Shown piece after piece: positions 1-12,044 of a DNA stretch of 64,000 nucleotides. Positions within the stretch are counted from its first letter, which is position 1; each line of letters starts with the position of its first letter. The DNA comes from Chinchilla lanigera (taxonomy: Eukaryota > Chordata > Mammalia > Rodentia > Chinchillidae): assembly GCF_000276665.1 (NCBI RefSeq), contig NW_004955469.1:11719112-11783111 (forward strand). The letters are read 5' to 3'. The notes under the pieces are model-generated. The model was not told where the DNA came from. It saw only the letters and a program-made list of their open reading frames with translations, and did no database searches. The translations under genes were made by a program, and so were the position numbers.

Positions 1-834
1 AGTACTGGAGGAGAGAGAGAGGGAGAGAGAGGTATCCCAGGGTAACAGGAGATGTGAAGAAAACACTGAGTGGCAATTGTCCATTATAGTAATGTGAATA
101 ATGTAACCCATCTTAAATGAGCATAATGTTGAGATTAGCACTTATCCACATTAGGAAGTTTCAGATCAAGTCGTCACACATGGCTTCTGTGCACTTGTTA
201 AATCATTGTGACCATAGACCATAGGAACTGGAAATGACCTTAGAGATCACTCTACTACATCTCATTTAAAAATGACAAATCTGAGACCCATACGGAAGAG
301 CATTTTATGATTCTGAGGAGAACGATACAAAGTATAGTACAGTACTAAAAAATGTTGAATTCTGATGCTGCCTGAGAAACAAGCATTAACATTTACATCC
401 AACTCCTTAGGGAGACACTGACTCCTTCAACTCACACAGAACTACAAGCTACTGAGGTCAGCTCCATGTCACAGGTGGAGGCTCCAAGGTATCAAAACCA
501 GAGAGAACAGTGGTGGGGAGAGCTTGGGCACAGCCCTCCTAATACTCTTCTTCTCTCTGCATGTTGTCAAAGCCAAGAGAAAGATTTAGCAAAAATCCAT
601 TCCTAGATCCCATGTCCATTGCTTTGGCAAACGGTGGCTTGATTATTCAAGCAATCTCCCTCAGCCCAGCCCCACGGTTTTCTATGCATAGCTATGGTCC
701 TAAGTACGCTTTGAAGCAGAAACTGTCACTATCCTCAAATATGCAGTCTCCCCTCTGCCTCCCATAGAAGGATGAACTTCCCTGCCTCATGCTGGCCTTG
801 ACCTCATCATTTCCTTTGCCAGTTGGAGTGTGCA

Positions 835-836
<2 letters not shown>

Positions 837-882
<46 letters not shown>
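837..882. repeat. (TG)n microsatellite
   Basis: An uninterrupted TG run of about 45 bases. The local Cys/Val-rich open frame is the repeat read as codons, not a gene. Confidence 0.97.
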
Positions 883-884
<2 letters not shown>

Positions 885-1142
885 AGGAGGATGTATCACC
901 TCTGAGCAGAGGTTCACAGAGCTCTCCTGCATTAGCTTCCTCTGCCATGAAAACACTGAGACTCAGATAAGAGGCTGTCCCTATCCTGAATCCAGGGATA
1001 AAAAGGTACTTGGAGCAGACTTGAACTTACTGACCACCTGGAGCTGAACAGCACCGACAAGCAACAGGAATAAGAAATAGAGCTGCTATAAAGCTTCGAG
1101 AGTTTGAGATTGTCTGCAGCATAACCAAGGGAAAGCTGTGCA

Positions 1143-1483
1143 TAGTAAGTCCCCGACTTATGATCATTTGATTTGCAAACTTTCACTATAAAAATGGACC
1201 TTGCATTACAAACATTTGTAGATGCAAACAAATTGCAGACGTAGCTGTGTAGCTGTACTGTACTGTGCTGCCATTTTAAGGTAACTGTAAAAGTAAATGC
1301 AGTTTATTTACAGAATTTGTGCATGTATGTTTGGGTATTTTTATGCTTTACAATGTACATTTGTATCAAAGGTGGGTAAGACTCACTTTGTCAGATTTAA
1401 GAACTAGTTGCACTTATGAACTAACCCAACTGGCAAACATTCTCCCAGAAAGGAATTTTGTTTATAAGCTGGGGACTTACTGT
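1143..1483. mobile_element. Possible MITE-like DNA transposon with TIRs
   Basis: The left end reads AGTAAGTCCCCGACTTAT and the right end, reversed, AGTAAGTCCCCAGCTTAT: imperfect inverted termini of about 18 bp around a 340-bp body with no coding capacity. TA is present at the right edge and degraded at the left. This suits a non-autonomous Tc/mariner-type element. I could not assign a family name. Confidence 0.55.
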
Positions 1484-1564
1484 ACTACAGTGTACTTGTT
1501 GTCCTTTGCTTCCTAAATGAAAGGTTACCCCCTGTGCCTTCCAACAATTGCCTGGATCACTTGT

Positions 1565-1745
1565 TCTGCAGAGACCCTGTACGAAGCACTTTACTATCAT
1601 TAGCTCATTTGATCCAATAATGAGCAATTATTGAGATATTATTGACCCTATTTTACAGATGAGAAAACAGAGCCTGAGAAAACCTGAAGGCTGAGAGCTG
1701 CAGGGTCACATGACTGATAAATGGTATTTGTGGCATTGGAAACCA
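1565..1745 (-). repeat. MIR SINE
   Basis: Reverse-strand MIR: contains the marks ...CTATTTTACAGATGAGAAAA... and AGGGTCACATGACT expected for the antisense MIR core and flanking part. Old and diverged. Confidence 0.7.
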
Positions 1746-2879
1746 AGATGATCCATGCCAGAGTGTGCCAGACCCACCCTCCAGGTTGCCTCTCTGAGCA
1801 CTGATGGAGTCAGAGCACATCCTCTCCCCTGCTCCAGTGCACATACCACTTCCCAACAGAATATAGTCTTTTTCTTTGAAATTGGCTCTGGGGAGAGGGA
1901 AGAATGACTTGTGGATCTTCAGAATGATCTAAGCACTCATAAGCTCATTTTAAAAAGCACTTTGAATCTTGAGCCTTTCCAAGGTGGACACGGTCAATTC
2001 CACCATGCCCAGGGCCCAGCTGACCCAGCATTATGAAGTCCTGCAGCCAGTTCTCCAGTAGAGTACAATGGCGCCTTGTGATGGTCATAACAATTTCCCC
2101 CTTGATTTATTGTCCTATCTATTCTGGGCCAGTCCTGATGTCTATTGTCATCCCTGCTGCCTGATAGCTTTGGGGATTCTTCTTAGGCCATATTTTTAAA
2201 AAATATTTCCACCCTGCCCCTACCCTGGGCCTGGAATTTCAGCTACTTTCCATTCAGAAAAAGACTGCTCCATTTATTCTGAGCTTCATGGTCCTTTTTA
2301 CGTTTATCTACTGCTCAGCTGCCTTCCTGATCAGGTATTTAAAGATAAGCCCGTCTGCTTCTGCCAAATGACCCTGCCCCTTGTTCTTAGTGCTAGGAGT
2401 GTCTCCCTTGCAGGCTCAATATCATTTTATATGTGTGCAGGCTTCCAACTCATTCCATTATTCTTCTCTTCTTATCAAATGTGATAATGGATGCGGAAGG
2501 GCCTGGGAAACTATAAAGAAGTGCATAAATATTACTTCTCTTTGTGGTTGTTATTGTCGTTATAATGAACAACCTCCTGAGTTAGATTCACTTGATTTCA
2601 ATGTGGTGAAATGTTAACTCTCACTGCTGGGAAGGTTCCAGGATTCATTCACAGCTTCAAACAAACCAAACATCAGGACCCAGGGTCCCTTCAAGCCAGA
2701 ATTCTCTGGTATGCAATATTGCCTGTAATAAGCAGACTATTGCCCAGACCTCAAGATAGCTGGTTCCATAAATTTCTATTTTCATGATATCTGTAATAAC
2801 AAGAATTAGTTTGTCTAAATAAATGGAACTTATTAAGTTTCAAGAGCAGAAGCCCAAAATGTTGCACATACAGGAAAAA

Positions 2880-3072
2880 GTATGAGGCTGACAGAGCGGG
2901 GTTCAAATTCCAATTCTGGCACTTATCAGCTGGATGACCTTGGCCAAAGTAAACTCAGAACCTCCATAACCATTTTTTAGTCTTTTTTGTACTGATATGA
3001 GGGCTAGATTCAAAAGTCCTATAAAAACCCTTAGCAGGGTGCCTGGCACATGATAGACTTCCAATAAAAGTA
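2880..3072 (+). repeat. MIR SINE, nearly full length
   Basis: Forward MIR with the tRNA-like part (GGGTTCAAATTCCAATTCTG), the core (GGATGACCTTGGCCAAAGTA) and the 3' part (AGGGTGCCTGGCACATGATA). Diverged, with no intact Pol III promoter implied. Confidence 0.8.
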
Positions 3073-4199
3073 TGTGACTAATACCATTAATAAAGAAATA
3101 GAAGAATAGAAACCTTGCAGAATGTTTAAATGCTCATAAAACTTCAAGTTGAAAGCGATGTCAAGGTTCCCAGTACCTTTCTTAGAGTAGAGGGAGATCC
3201 AGAAACTCAGAGAGAACTTAGTGGTCCTGGTCAGCAAACTGTGAAGGCAGGGAGATGTCTGTTTCCTGCACAGTGCATGGCTCATTGTAAGCACCCAGTG
3301 AGTATTTGTGGCTGCTGTGGATGGTGCTCTTAAAATTATTGATAAATTAGCTAAGATCCTCTGGATAGTTAGTGAAAGACCAACAGGAACCTAGTGGCAT
3401 GACTCCTAATCCAGGACATATCTTTGTATTGTAGAAAAATGAAATTTAAATGTCAAAGGAATCTAATGCTATAAATATTGCATTCCTACTCCTAAACATC
3501 TTTTAATGCATTGTATTGACTCTGAAATCCTTTTAAATTCTCACATACTTTGTTTTTCCAATCACAGAAAAAGATAAGGAAATACCAATATCTGTGAGGA
3601 TGCTGATGCTTTAGGCACATACACACACACCACGTGCTCATAACCTCTGAAAATATACTTTGGAAGTCAATGTGTCCTATAGAAAGATGCAGTGTGTTTA
3701 ACAATCAAAGGGAACCATAAAAACCCTAACATTTCTATCCATGGTGAAACCTCAATATGTCAAGTCATGTGTTCAGGCTCCTTTTTCAAGACTTAATATC
3801 ACAATGTCATCAGTATCCAGAATGCATTTTTGAATCAGGTCTTAAAACTTAATGTGGTTTTTATGCCTGGAGATAGGGCAGGATTGCGGTTTGGCAAGTT
3901 GCAGTGGCATACAAAGGGCCACTGGTTGATTCTAATTCTCTGGGATGATTTAAAACCTTAATTAGCTCTAAAATATATTCCTTGGGATTGCCTCCTCCTC
4001 TGCTTTTTTCACCTGAGTAGGTGACAGCCTCAGAAAGCAGACCACGCTGTGGGAAATGGGGGATTCCATTAAAAAGTCAGAAGTAAGCAGGAATTACAAA
4101 ACAAAACTTTTCCTTAAAAAAAAAATTGGCTGTGAATTGGAAGCTACTAAGACTGAATGGCTTTGTAGACGGACAAGAATTGAGAATGGAAGTGGGAAC

Positions 4200-4541
4200 C
4201 AGCAGCTCCAAGGATGTGGCTGTGAGCCTCGTTACACCACGGTCCAGCTTTGTCCTGTATTGATGAGCTCTATAATGTCGAGTGAAGTAAACCACACATA
4301 AATGCCATATGGTATCTCTCATTTGAGTGAGACAAAGTACAAACAAAGAGAATGCTAAAAGATGGATAAAAGGGAACCAGGGAATGGAGCTCATGCAATA
4401 GGGAAATGGATTAAGGGAACAAAGGTAGTGGGTGAGGTGGAAGGGAAGAGGAAATAAGTAGAATCAAGATATGGTATGTACAGGAACATAATAACTTTGA
4501 ATAATGTAAACATGGTATGCCACAACATGAAAGAAAAAACA

Positions 4542-4589
<48 letters not shown>

Positions 4590-4596
4590 GAGAAAG
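4200..4596 (+). mobile_element. L1 3' end fragment with (GAAA)n tail
   Basis: Contains the L1 3'-terminal phrase GAGTGAAGTAA...CATATGGTATCTCTCATTTGAG and purine-rich 3' UTR. It runs into an AAAG repeat at about 4540-4596 that probably grew from the poly(A) tail. 5' truncated, no coding capacity. Confidence 0.6.
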
Positions 4597-5390
4597 CTAC
4601 TAGGTAACTGGGTAGATAATGTGAAAAGAAAACCAAAGGCTCTGAGAATGAGTGTTCCATTGCTGGCTAGAGTTTCTTATTTTTTCCTTCCAGATAACAT
4701 TCGTATTTTAATACTCCTTCCAGTGGCTTGATTCAGGATATCCCTAACTATCATGATCCAACAGTTAACTGTGAGTCTAAGTCTGGCCAAGTACCAGCTT
4801 ATGAGTTCTCCCAAAAAGATTTCTTGCAGCTAACAAATTTCAAAATTAGGACCACAGGAGTAGGCCTGTATTCTCCAGTATTCTCAATTACTCTGGATAA
4901 AGAAAAGTGGTTAGCTATGGTTTTGGGTGTCTTTTTCTCCAGTCTTCTATGAATTTTCCAACTATTATGTTCTGTCCCAGAAGATAATGGCACAGATGTC
5001 TTCATCCCAAAGTAAGGGACACTTACTGAATGTCCCTTTAGGGTCCACAAACAGTTTCTTGCACTAGGCAGTGACCTGAATGTGGTAGTGGGACAGTAGG
5101 GAGACAGAGACTGCAAGACAGAGCACGAGCTCACAGGCTTTCACAAGGCAGAGTTACAAGCTCTTACAAGGCATGCTCAAAATTCTTAGGAAGCAAAGTC
5201 TCAGGATGTCTTTCTTGTAGAGGCAGGAAGCAAGGCTATAGAGGGAAAGTGTTTTAGAAGATTTGCACTTGCATGGATAAATAAGGTATGGAGACATTCC
5301 CAGGATGGAGAGGAAGGGAAAAGTTGACCCCAGGCCCCCAGGAAGAGACAACATCTTGACACAAGCACAGAGGTATGAGGGTGAATCACC

Positions 5391-5880
5391 TGTTGTTGTG
5401 GACTGTGTCACCCTCACCTTAATCTGTATGTTGAAGCCCTAACCCCAGTGTGATTTGGAGATAGAGCTTTTAAGAAGGCAAGTAAGGGGTTCAGCATGAT
5501 AGTGTGCTCCTGGAGTCTTAGTTTCTCAAGAGGCTGAGGAGGAAGGACTGCAAATTTTAGGCCAGCCTGGGTAACTTAGTGAGACCCTGTCTCAAAATAA
5601 AATTTAATAAAAGTTTGGAAGTGGCTCCATTGTTGTGCACTTGCCTAGCACGCAGGAAACCCTGGGTTTAATCCCAGTACTGCAAAAAAGGAAAAGTGGT
5701 AGTTAAAGTGAGGTGAGACCGTAAGGGTGGGACTTTAATCCAATAAGATTAGTGTCCTATAAGAGACACTAGGGATTCAGGTGTGCAAAGCCTTGTGAGG
5801 ATACAATCAAAACTTGACTACCTACAAGCCAAGGAGAGGTCAGTAGCATCTCACTGTTAGATGCACCTTGTTCAATCTTT
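5391..5880 (+). mobile_element. MaLR-type LTR interrupted by a SINE
   Basis: The left part (5391-5486) begins TGTTGTTGTGGACTGTGTCA and contains TATGTTGAAGCCCTAACCCC. The right part (5696 on) resumes with AGTTAAAGTGAGGTGAGACC and continues through GTGTCCTATAAGAGA and CTACAAGCCAAGGAGAG, all marks of MST/MLT-type MaLR LTRs. The B1-ID SINE at 5487-5695 sits between them. The 3' end is vague. Confidence 0.7.
5487..5695 (+). mobile_element. B1-ID dimeric SINE nested in a MaLR LTR
   Basis: B1-like left half (CAAGAGGCTGAGGAGGAAGG ... GGCCAGCCTGGGTAACTTAG ... GAGACCCTGTCTC) followed by an ID-like tRNA half (GTGCACTTGCCTAGCACGCA ... CCCTGGGTTTAATCCCAGTA) and a short A tail. This dimer type marks non-muroid rodents. 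Confidence 0.85.
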
Positions 5881-7477
5881 AAGACTTCCCTTCTCATTCA
5901 GTTATCCTGAGATTTGGTGATTAAATCCCCCCTCACCCTCTCTGTGGAGTCTTACAATCACATAGCTCAACTCTATTCCCCCTCAAACTTTCTTTTCTCT
6001 CAAGAAGCCCTGACCTTTTTCAAGCCCTCCTCATTGGTCAGTTTACCTTCCTCCCCTCTGTCCACTACCCCTAGTGCAGTGAAGGCCCCCTTCTTGGTCT
6101 ATGTTATCTTCCCTGGGCAGCAGCTACCAGAGAGGGACCCAGATTTCAGTCAGGCATGCAAACTTATGCTGTTAAGAAAAGTGAAAACAGGGAAGAAGGT
6201 GAAAAAAATAAATAAATAGGTCCAAAGGCGAACTTAGGAGCTTGAGTGAAAATAAGATTGAAAAATGGACCAGCAGAAGGCAAAACTAACTGAAGGGACA
6301 GGGAAGGAGAAAGAGAAGAAAATAAAAAAGAAAAAGAGTGAAGAGAAAGGCGAGCAGAGAACTCAGTTTCCATGGCCTGGTTTCCCCTACTCCCACCTCC
6401 CCTAGCTCCGGGGGACCCAGATTTCCCATTTCCCATGGTCACTAGTAGCAGAACAAACCAGCTTTTGCAGTGAGCCAGTCCTGATTCCTTCTACCGGGTT
6501 TTAGGTTTTAAAACACAGGGAAAGGCCACATACCTAACCAAAAATAGAAGGAAAAAGGGTTCCTTTGCAACTGATCGATACAATTAAAGCAGAGTATCCA
6601 ACCCATACACCTTTGATTAACCTTAATCTGGAGAGAAATGATTGGTGATTAAGAATTAGATGAGGTGACTAATTATATCAGGAATCTGCCATGGAAGAAA
6701 TCTCTTTCAGCACCAGAGATAAAGCTGATAAAAAACAATCATGGCTGTAATGGTGCCTTTTAAAGAGAATAATTAACCTGTAATAACAATTTTGGCCTCA
6801 GCTTAAGCCCTGTAAAATAATCCTTTTTCATTAACTTCAAGTTCAATTAGCATCAATAATGAGCTCTCATTTAGAAGTAACCACAGCATCAAACTTCCTG
6901 ATGGCTGAACTAGTGACTGCCCAGCTTCCAGCTGAAAGCCCATCAGCCCTTTCTGACAAAGGAAATGCATGCGTGTCCCTGAAATGGGAAGCTTTGGGTG
7001 CATCCATGGTAGGGCAAGAAAGAATTTATCCTTCTGAAAGAGAGATGTTCTGGATGACGCTGAAGTTTCTGGTGAGGATGAGAAGGAAGAGAAGAAAGAA
7101 GGAAATGTGAAGCAGGAGGAAGTCACCTCCATCATCTTCAGTGAAAAAAATAACCAAGTCTATGAATTTAAATACTTGGCCTCCCTAAGCCTGTGTACCA
7201 AATATTTTCTCTCTTCAGCTAAGCTGAATTTGGAATGTAGGTGTTTGCTGGGAGTGTCCTAAATGAAGGGGGATCATGAGGAGGGATGGCCTGGAGGAAG
7301 ATCTAAGACCTATGTGGAATCGCTTGTGTGTAACTCCGAAATTTAAAAAGGATGTGTGACTACTTGGCAGGCATTTCCTCTTTCTTCCTTGCTAATAGAG
7401 CTCAGATCTGGGGCCTTTATGTACATCTAGAGTGCTGCCCTTTGCCTGGGAGGTAACAGCTGAACAGTTTCAGCCAA

Positions 7478-7640
7478 TGGTTTTCCAAGTGTGGATCCCA
7501 GAGCAGCAGGTTACTTGTTGGAATTGCAAATTGTCAGGCCTACCTCAGGCCAACTGAATCAGAAATCATGGAGCCCTGATGCCTACTTTAACAAGCCCTC
7601 CTGAAGTTCAGATGCACACTCAGATGTGAGACTAAGCAAA
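7478..7640 (+). mobile_element. MER5A-like hAT-Charlie MITE
   Basis: Contains TTTTCCAAGTGTGGATCCCA, CTGAATCAGAAATCATGGAG and TTTAACAAGCCCTCCTGAAG, in MER5A order. Ancient and non-coding. Confidence 0.75.
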
Positions 7641-8162
7641 TCGCATTCTTTCTTTTGACAATTGATTTTGGCATCACCCTGTGAGGCAACCCTAGTAAAT
7701 GAGACACTAGTGGAAATACACCAGAGGCCTTCAGAAAAGTTTTTCTCTTTCTCAGAGAGGGACCCAGGAAAACACATTTGACCCTTCTCTGCTGCTACAA
7801 GGAGCTGTGCCTCAAGGTACCTAGAGCTTCTGTGGCCATCGGTAACCTTAGGGAACTGTTAACCCTGAGAAAGACACTGTAGAAAGACTACCCACGATGA
7901 ATGTATTCACGATGTACTGCAAACATGTCCTAAATAAAATAAAATAAAATATCTCACACACTAAAAGCTACAAAATACAGAAGAAGCCTTAGACCTCGAA
8001 CTTTTACTGTCCTGCTGAGTTAACCTATCCTGGAGCCACATGAACTCACAGTCTCTTAGGTGAGATAACACACCACTTACTGTTTTGCTACCTTACGTTG
8101 GGCGTATGTTACTTTCAGCCAAAGCTTTCTCACTGATGTGGAGAAGGACAAGATGACCACAG

Positions 8163-8290
8163 TATTAATAGCATCTATAATGCACTCGGCCTTGTGCTAA
8201 GCACTTCAGTGGCTCCATCTGCATCATCTCAGTTCATCTTCACAGCTAGACTCACCTCATGGACCTAGAATCCTTATTGTTATAACAACA
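8163..8290 (-). repeat. MIR fragment
   Basis: Contains CCTTGTGCTAAGCACTTCAG followed by a CATCTCAGTTCATCTTCACA segment typical of antisense MIR. Short and diverged. Confidence 0.5.
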
Positions 8291-8805
8291 CTTCTCTGGA
8301 AGGCTGCTCTGAAGTGGCCAGAGACCCAATTTTCCTTTAGTGCCCTGAGGAACATGAGCATCTTTTTCTACAGCCGCTGTGATGCTTGCAAGTGGTAGAG
8401 ATTTCAGTCAATGTTTATCTATAATCAAAATGAAGCACTGGAAGCTTTAATGTAGCAAGAATGGAATATCTGCATGCCCTTGACTGGGCTTTTCAGAAGA
8501 CCAATGAAATGATCGCAAGATGCAGTGGGACACAAAGGACTTGAGGATCTACTGCTTCACCATTGTGCCTCACCCTGTAACCCCCACTGCAAGAGAGAGA
8601 CAAGATAAGAAGAGGGCCGCCCTCTGGGAGAGGAGGAAGAAACACAAAATCGATACCAAAATGGAAAGGGGGACAAGGAAAGTGGAAAGCAGATATGAAG
8701 ACTACTAGATTCACACTCTACTCTCCAGGCCTCTTGAAAATTACAATCAAGACTTTCTTGTAAAAATATAGTAAGACAGCAGCAATACACCTATCCCAGC
8801 TAACC

Positions 8806-9415
8806 TTGTATATACATATAAATTTTGTTTTTCACTTTAAAGAGAAAAGAAAAAGAAACAAAATAACAAAAACAAATACAAAAACAAAACAGCACAGAAA
8901 ACAATAAAAATGATACAGAATTTCAAAACAAAGTGATAGGATATTAACAATGGCTGTTATATTACATAATGTTATCTTCAAATAGGTGTATTGCTGATGT
9001 CTGTGGTTTATCAAAAGGAACAGTTAATGCTTAAACTTTTCTTTTCTCTTGACCTATTTTGCATGCTTGCATCTGGTACTCAGAACCACTGATCTGAAGA
9101 CAACCATATGCAGTATAAGAACCACTGTTGAATTCCTACCACCTTGTACGGTGAAGCTCTGCATCATTTCCAATGGTTTTTTTTATTACTTGTTACTGTC
9201 TTTGATTGCTTGATCAATCTTACATTCTTACATCTGGGGGACTGAGCAACTCCATTGAAGATAACAGCATGTAATGTAGCTACCACTGTTAATTCCCATC
9301 ATTTTGTTCTGAGGCCATGTATCACTGTTGTTTTTGTGTTGTTTTGTTTTTGTCTTCATTGTTGTTTTGTTAGTTTTTTTCTCTTTAAAAGGAAAAAATA
9401 TATACATATAGTATG
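8806..9415. repeat. Three-copy local repeat, one copy inverted
   Basis: Segments at about 8806-9000 (inverted), 9066-9172 and 9228-9415 are homologous. In the direct orientation each has a CATC start, a TGAAGATAAC-like block and ACCACTGTTGAATTC-like blocks, and the outer two continue into a CTTTAAA/TATATACATA edge. Identity is only moderate. The family was not recognised; it may be a MITE inserted repeatedly or a partial duplication. Confidence 0.55.
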
Positions 9416-9570
9416 AATGAGAAAGAGACATAAGCCTGAAACAAGAAGGGAATCCTCAGACTCAGAAACCTAAGATCAAATCCTAGGTTAGCCAATCACT
9501 ATTCATACAAACTGGGCATGTCATGTAACCCCTCAGAGCCTGATTTGTGAAAGAGTTGAAATACCTATCG

Positions 9571-9760
9571 AGAACCAGGTATTGTTGCACATGCCTGTAA
9601 TTCTAGCACTCTGAGAAGCTGAAACAAGAGGATCATAAGTTTGAACCCAGCCTGGGCAACTTAGTGACTTAAGGAGACTTAGTGACTTAAGGAGACCCTG
9701 TCTCAAAATAAAAAAAAGGGCTGGGGATTTAGATCAGTGAAAGGCTCAAGGTTCAATTCA

Positions 9761-9762
<2 letters not shown>
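9571..9762 (+). mobile_element. B1-ID dimeric SINE with internal 18-bp duplication
   Basis: B1 half (TGCACATGCCTGTAATTCTA ... AACCCAGCCTGGGCAACTTA) joined to a shortened ID half (GGGCTGGGGATTTAGATCAG). The unit TTAGTGACTTAAGGAGAC occurs twice in tandem at 9661-9678 and 9679-9696. It is followed by a CA run. Confidence 0.8.
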
Positions 9763-9795
<33 letters not shown>

Positions 9796-9845
9796 AGAGA
9801 GACAAAGACAGAGACAGAGACAGAAAGACAGAGACAGAGAAAGGG
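9762..9845. repeat. (CA)n then (GACAGA)n microsatellite
   Basis: A CA run to about 9793, then a purine-rich GACA/GAGA stretch. It begins at the 3' end of the SINE, the usual place for microsatellite birth. Confidence 0.9.
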
Positions 9846-10759
9846 AAATACCTATGTACTGCATTTGTAAAAATCAAATGAAGTTGTCTGTGAAGTGTCA
9901 GTCAGATCACAAATGTTCAGTTGATGCTAACTCCTCCTTCCTCTCCAACTTCTATTCCCAGCCTTGTCTAAGTTGCTGTCTGATACTTTTTGTGCTAGGT
10001 AATGCTGGAGCATGTCTAAGTAAATTGCAACAAATTTTTCTCCTTGAAGGAAACAGAAGAAACAGGATTAAACTAAAGAAAATTCATCTTCTGAGTGTAG
10101 TAGTCACCAGTTTTTGCTCACTCAGATCAAACCACAGATGAAAGCATTGTGTCAGGAAAGGAGACTTGGCTTCCAGCCCATCCACCAAATTTGAAAACCA
10201 TCCTTCATCTGATCACATTATCTCCCCAGCAGCTCATCTCTTGTTAAAAATCAGTGCTTTACTTAAGAAAAGCTGCAAGTCAAACAACAAGGCTGTCCAG
10301 GGAACTGAGGATTTAGCTCTTTAAACATTTCCTACCATAGATATAAATGGTTCTTTTCTCTAGAGGAAATGCCATCCCTCTGATCTGTGAAGCACTGGGG
10401 AAGGTGCCAAGAGGATTGCCATGTCTTCTGGTGGACGTTCGTGATCACCTAATCCCTTCACTGACAATCTTCTGATCTGACAGAAATAGAGGTTACTGTG
10501 TCCCTTGGTTTATGAGGAATTAGGGGAAGAGAGACTGGATCAGAGGGAAAAACAGAACACAGAATTCACCAGGGAGGCAGAGGGGAGGGAGGAAGGGAGA
10601 ATTACTTTTAATACAGTTGCATAATCCATAATTCAACAAGCTTTTCATTCTTCTTATCTTCTAGAAAAACATGAAATTAAGTCTAAGCAAAGTGCATAAT
10701 TTATGAGAAGTCTCTGTACTGATGACTCCCCAATCCCCACTACTCTCCCTGACTTCTTA

Positions 10760-11340
10760 CATAGTGTCTTGTTTCCTGTTGCCTGGAGTTAGGTTACCAT
10801 CTAATGTTCTGATGTGAACCTCTTAAGTTTTCCTAGAGTCACTCTTTTGTTTGCGGCCCTACAAAACTCAATCCTTTTCAGAATCACCCACTTCCACACC
10901 AGAATCTTGACCCTTGTTTGTTCATTCTAGTCCAAACTGCATACCACCACCAACTGCATCTTCCTAAAGGGGTGCACTCATCTTGCCTCTGGGAGACACC
11001 TATTCCTCCTGTGGGAAGGCCACTCACCGTGGCTTACCCTACAAGGCCAGAACCTCATCCTGCCCATCAGATTGTGTTTAACAACACAAAGCATCTTCCC
11101 CAGTCAAAGAGGGCCCTGCAGGGAGTGACGTTCATTTTAGGTATACCAGGAAAACTAATTGATTCATTCACACACACTCTGCTTCATGCTCCTGCTCCCT
11201 ACCTCTTTCATCTCAAATATCCAAAATCTATTTAGTCTTCAGAATCCAACATGACACAGGTTTCTCCAGAAAGTTCTACTAATCACTCACTATTCTTTGA
11301 AGATCCTAAGCATTTCAGTCAACACTATCTTGTATTGTTT
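10760..11340 (+). mobile_element. Possible L2 3' region
   Basis: Pyrimidine-rich sequence with L2-like phrases (TCATCTCAAATATCC region, then TTTCTCCAGAAAGTTCTACT). Strongly diverged and assigned weakly. A 105-codon open frame inside it resembles no protein I know. Confidence 0.35.
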
Positions 11341-11349
11341 TTAATTAGC

Positions 11350-11520
11350 TAATTAGTATAATGCTTACAGTGCTTTACAGTGCTCCATCTCATATATAAC
11401 CTTATCTAATCCTCTCAATAACCCTGAGGGGTTGGTGTCAACCCCTATGCTTCACTGGGACTCAGAAAGTTTAAATAAAGATCATTAAACTAATTGATGG
11501 TGGTTTCAAGTCTTGAGCCA
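11350..11520 (-). repeat. MIR SINE
   Basis: Antisense MIR pattern: CTTATCTAATCCTCTCAATAACCCTGAGG, a GGACTCAGAAAG block and AGTCTTGAGCC. Confidence 0.6.
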
Positions 11521-11529
11521 TCAACTTCT

Positions 11530-11690
11530 GGAGTTTGCCATGCTTTTGGTCTTCTTTATTAGATCATAAATTCTTTAAAATCAGGAACCACATCTTGTAA
11601 CTGTTGTTTTTACCCTATAGAACTTCACAAAGTTATGAACACCCAGGAGGTCTCTCATAATTATTTGTTGAATGGAGAACTGAGGCGAAG
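11530..11690 (+). mobile_element. L2 3' end
   Basis: Ends with the L2 signature: a TAAATTCTTTAAAATCAGGAACC block followed by an ATTATTTGTTGAATGGAGAA terminus. Confidence 0.65.
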
Positions 11691-11931
11691 GAAATAGTCA
11701 ATGAGCCATTCAGAAATGAATGGGAGAACTTGTAAGAACCACACTGGGTTCAGTGCGGCATGGGTTGTTAAGCACAGAAAGGACTTGTTCGAGGAGCCCT
11801 TTTCCTATACCATGTTTACAGCCTTCATGCATTCTTCTTTCCCTCACTGATTCTGCAAATATTCACAAGCACCTCCTGTGTCACTCATACTGAAATAGAT
11901 GAGTGAAACACTTCCTAAACCATCAGTCAAC

Positions 11932-12044
11932 GGGGCTGGGGATTTAGCTCAGCGGCAAAAGCGCCTGCCTGGCAAGCGCAAGGTCGTGAGTTCGGTTCCC
12001 GGTACCGGAGAAAAACCAAAAAAAAAAAAGAAACAAACTGTTAA
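11932..12044 (+). mobile_element. Young ID-type tRNA-derived SINE with 11-bp TSD
   Basis: Body GGGGCTGGGGATTTAGCTCA ... GCGCCTGCCTGGCAAGCGCA ... GAGTTCGGTTCCCGGTACCG and an A-rich tail. Box A-like and box B-like Pol III motifs look intact. Perfect target-site duplications CATCAGTCAAC flank it at 11921-11931 and 12045-12055. The tidy ends and high similarity to the 34927-35033 copy indicate a recent insertion. Confidence 0.95.

Noticed and set aside
4391..4660. A Ser/Phe-rich membrane-like antisense frame
   Set aside because: The hydrophobic stretch is the reverse of the GAAA repeat and L1 tail.
9737..10141. A 134-codon frame starting in the SINE and CA repeat
   Set aside because: The N-terminal part is Thr-His repeat from the microsatellite, and the remainder matches no known protein.
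11932..12010. A functional tRNA gene, because box A and box B look intact
   Set aside because: The sequence is the tRNA-derived head of an ID SINE with an A-rich tail and target duplications; it does not fold as a normal tRNA end to end.
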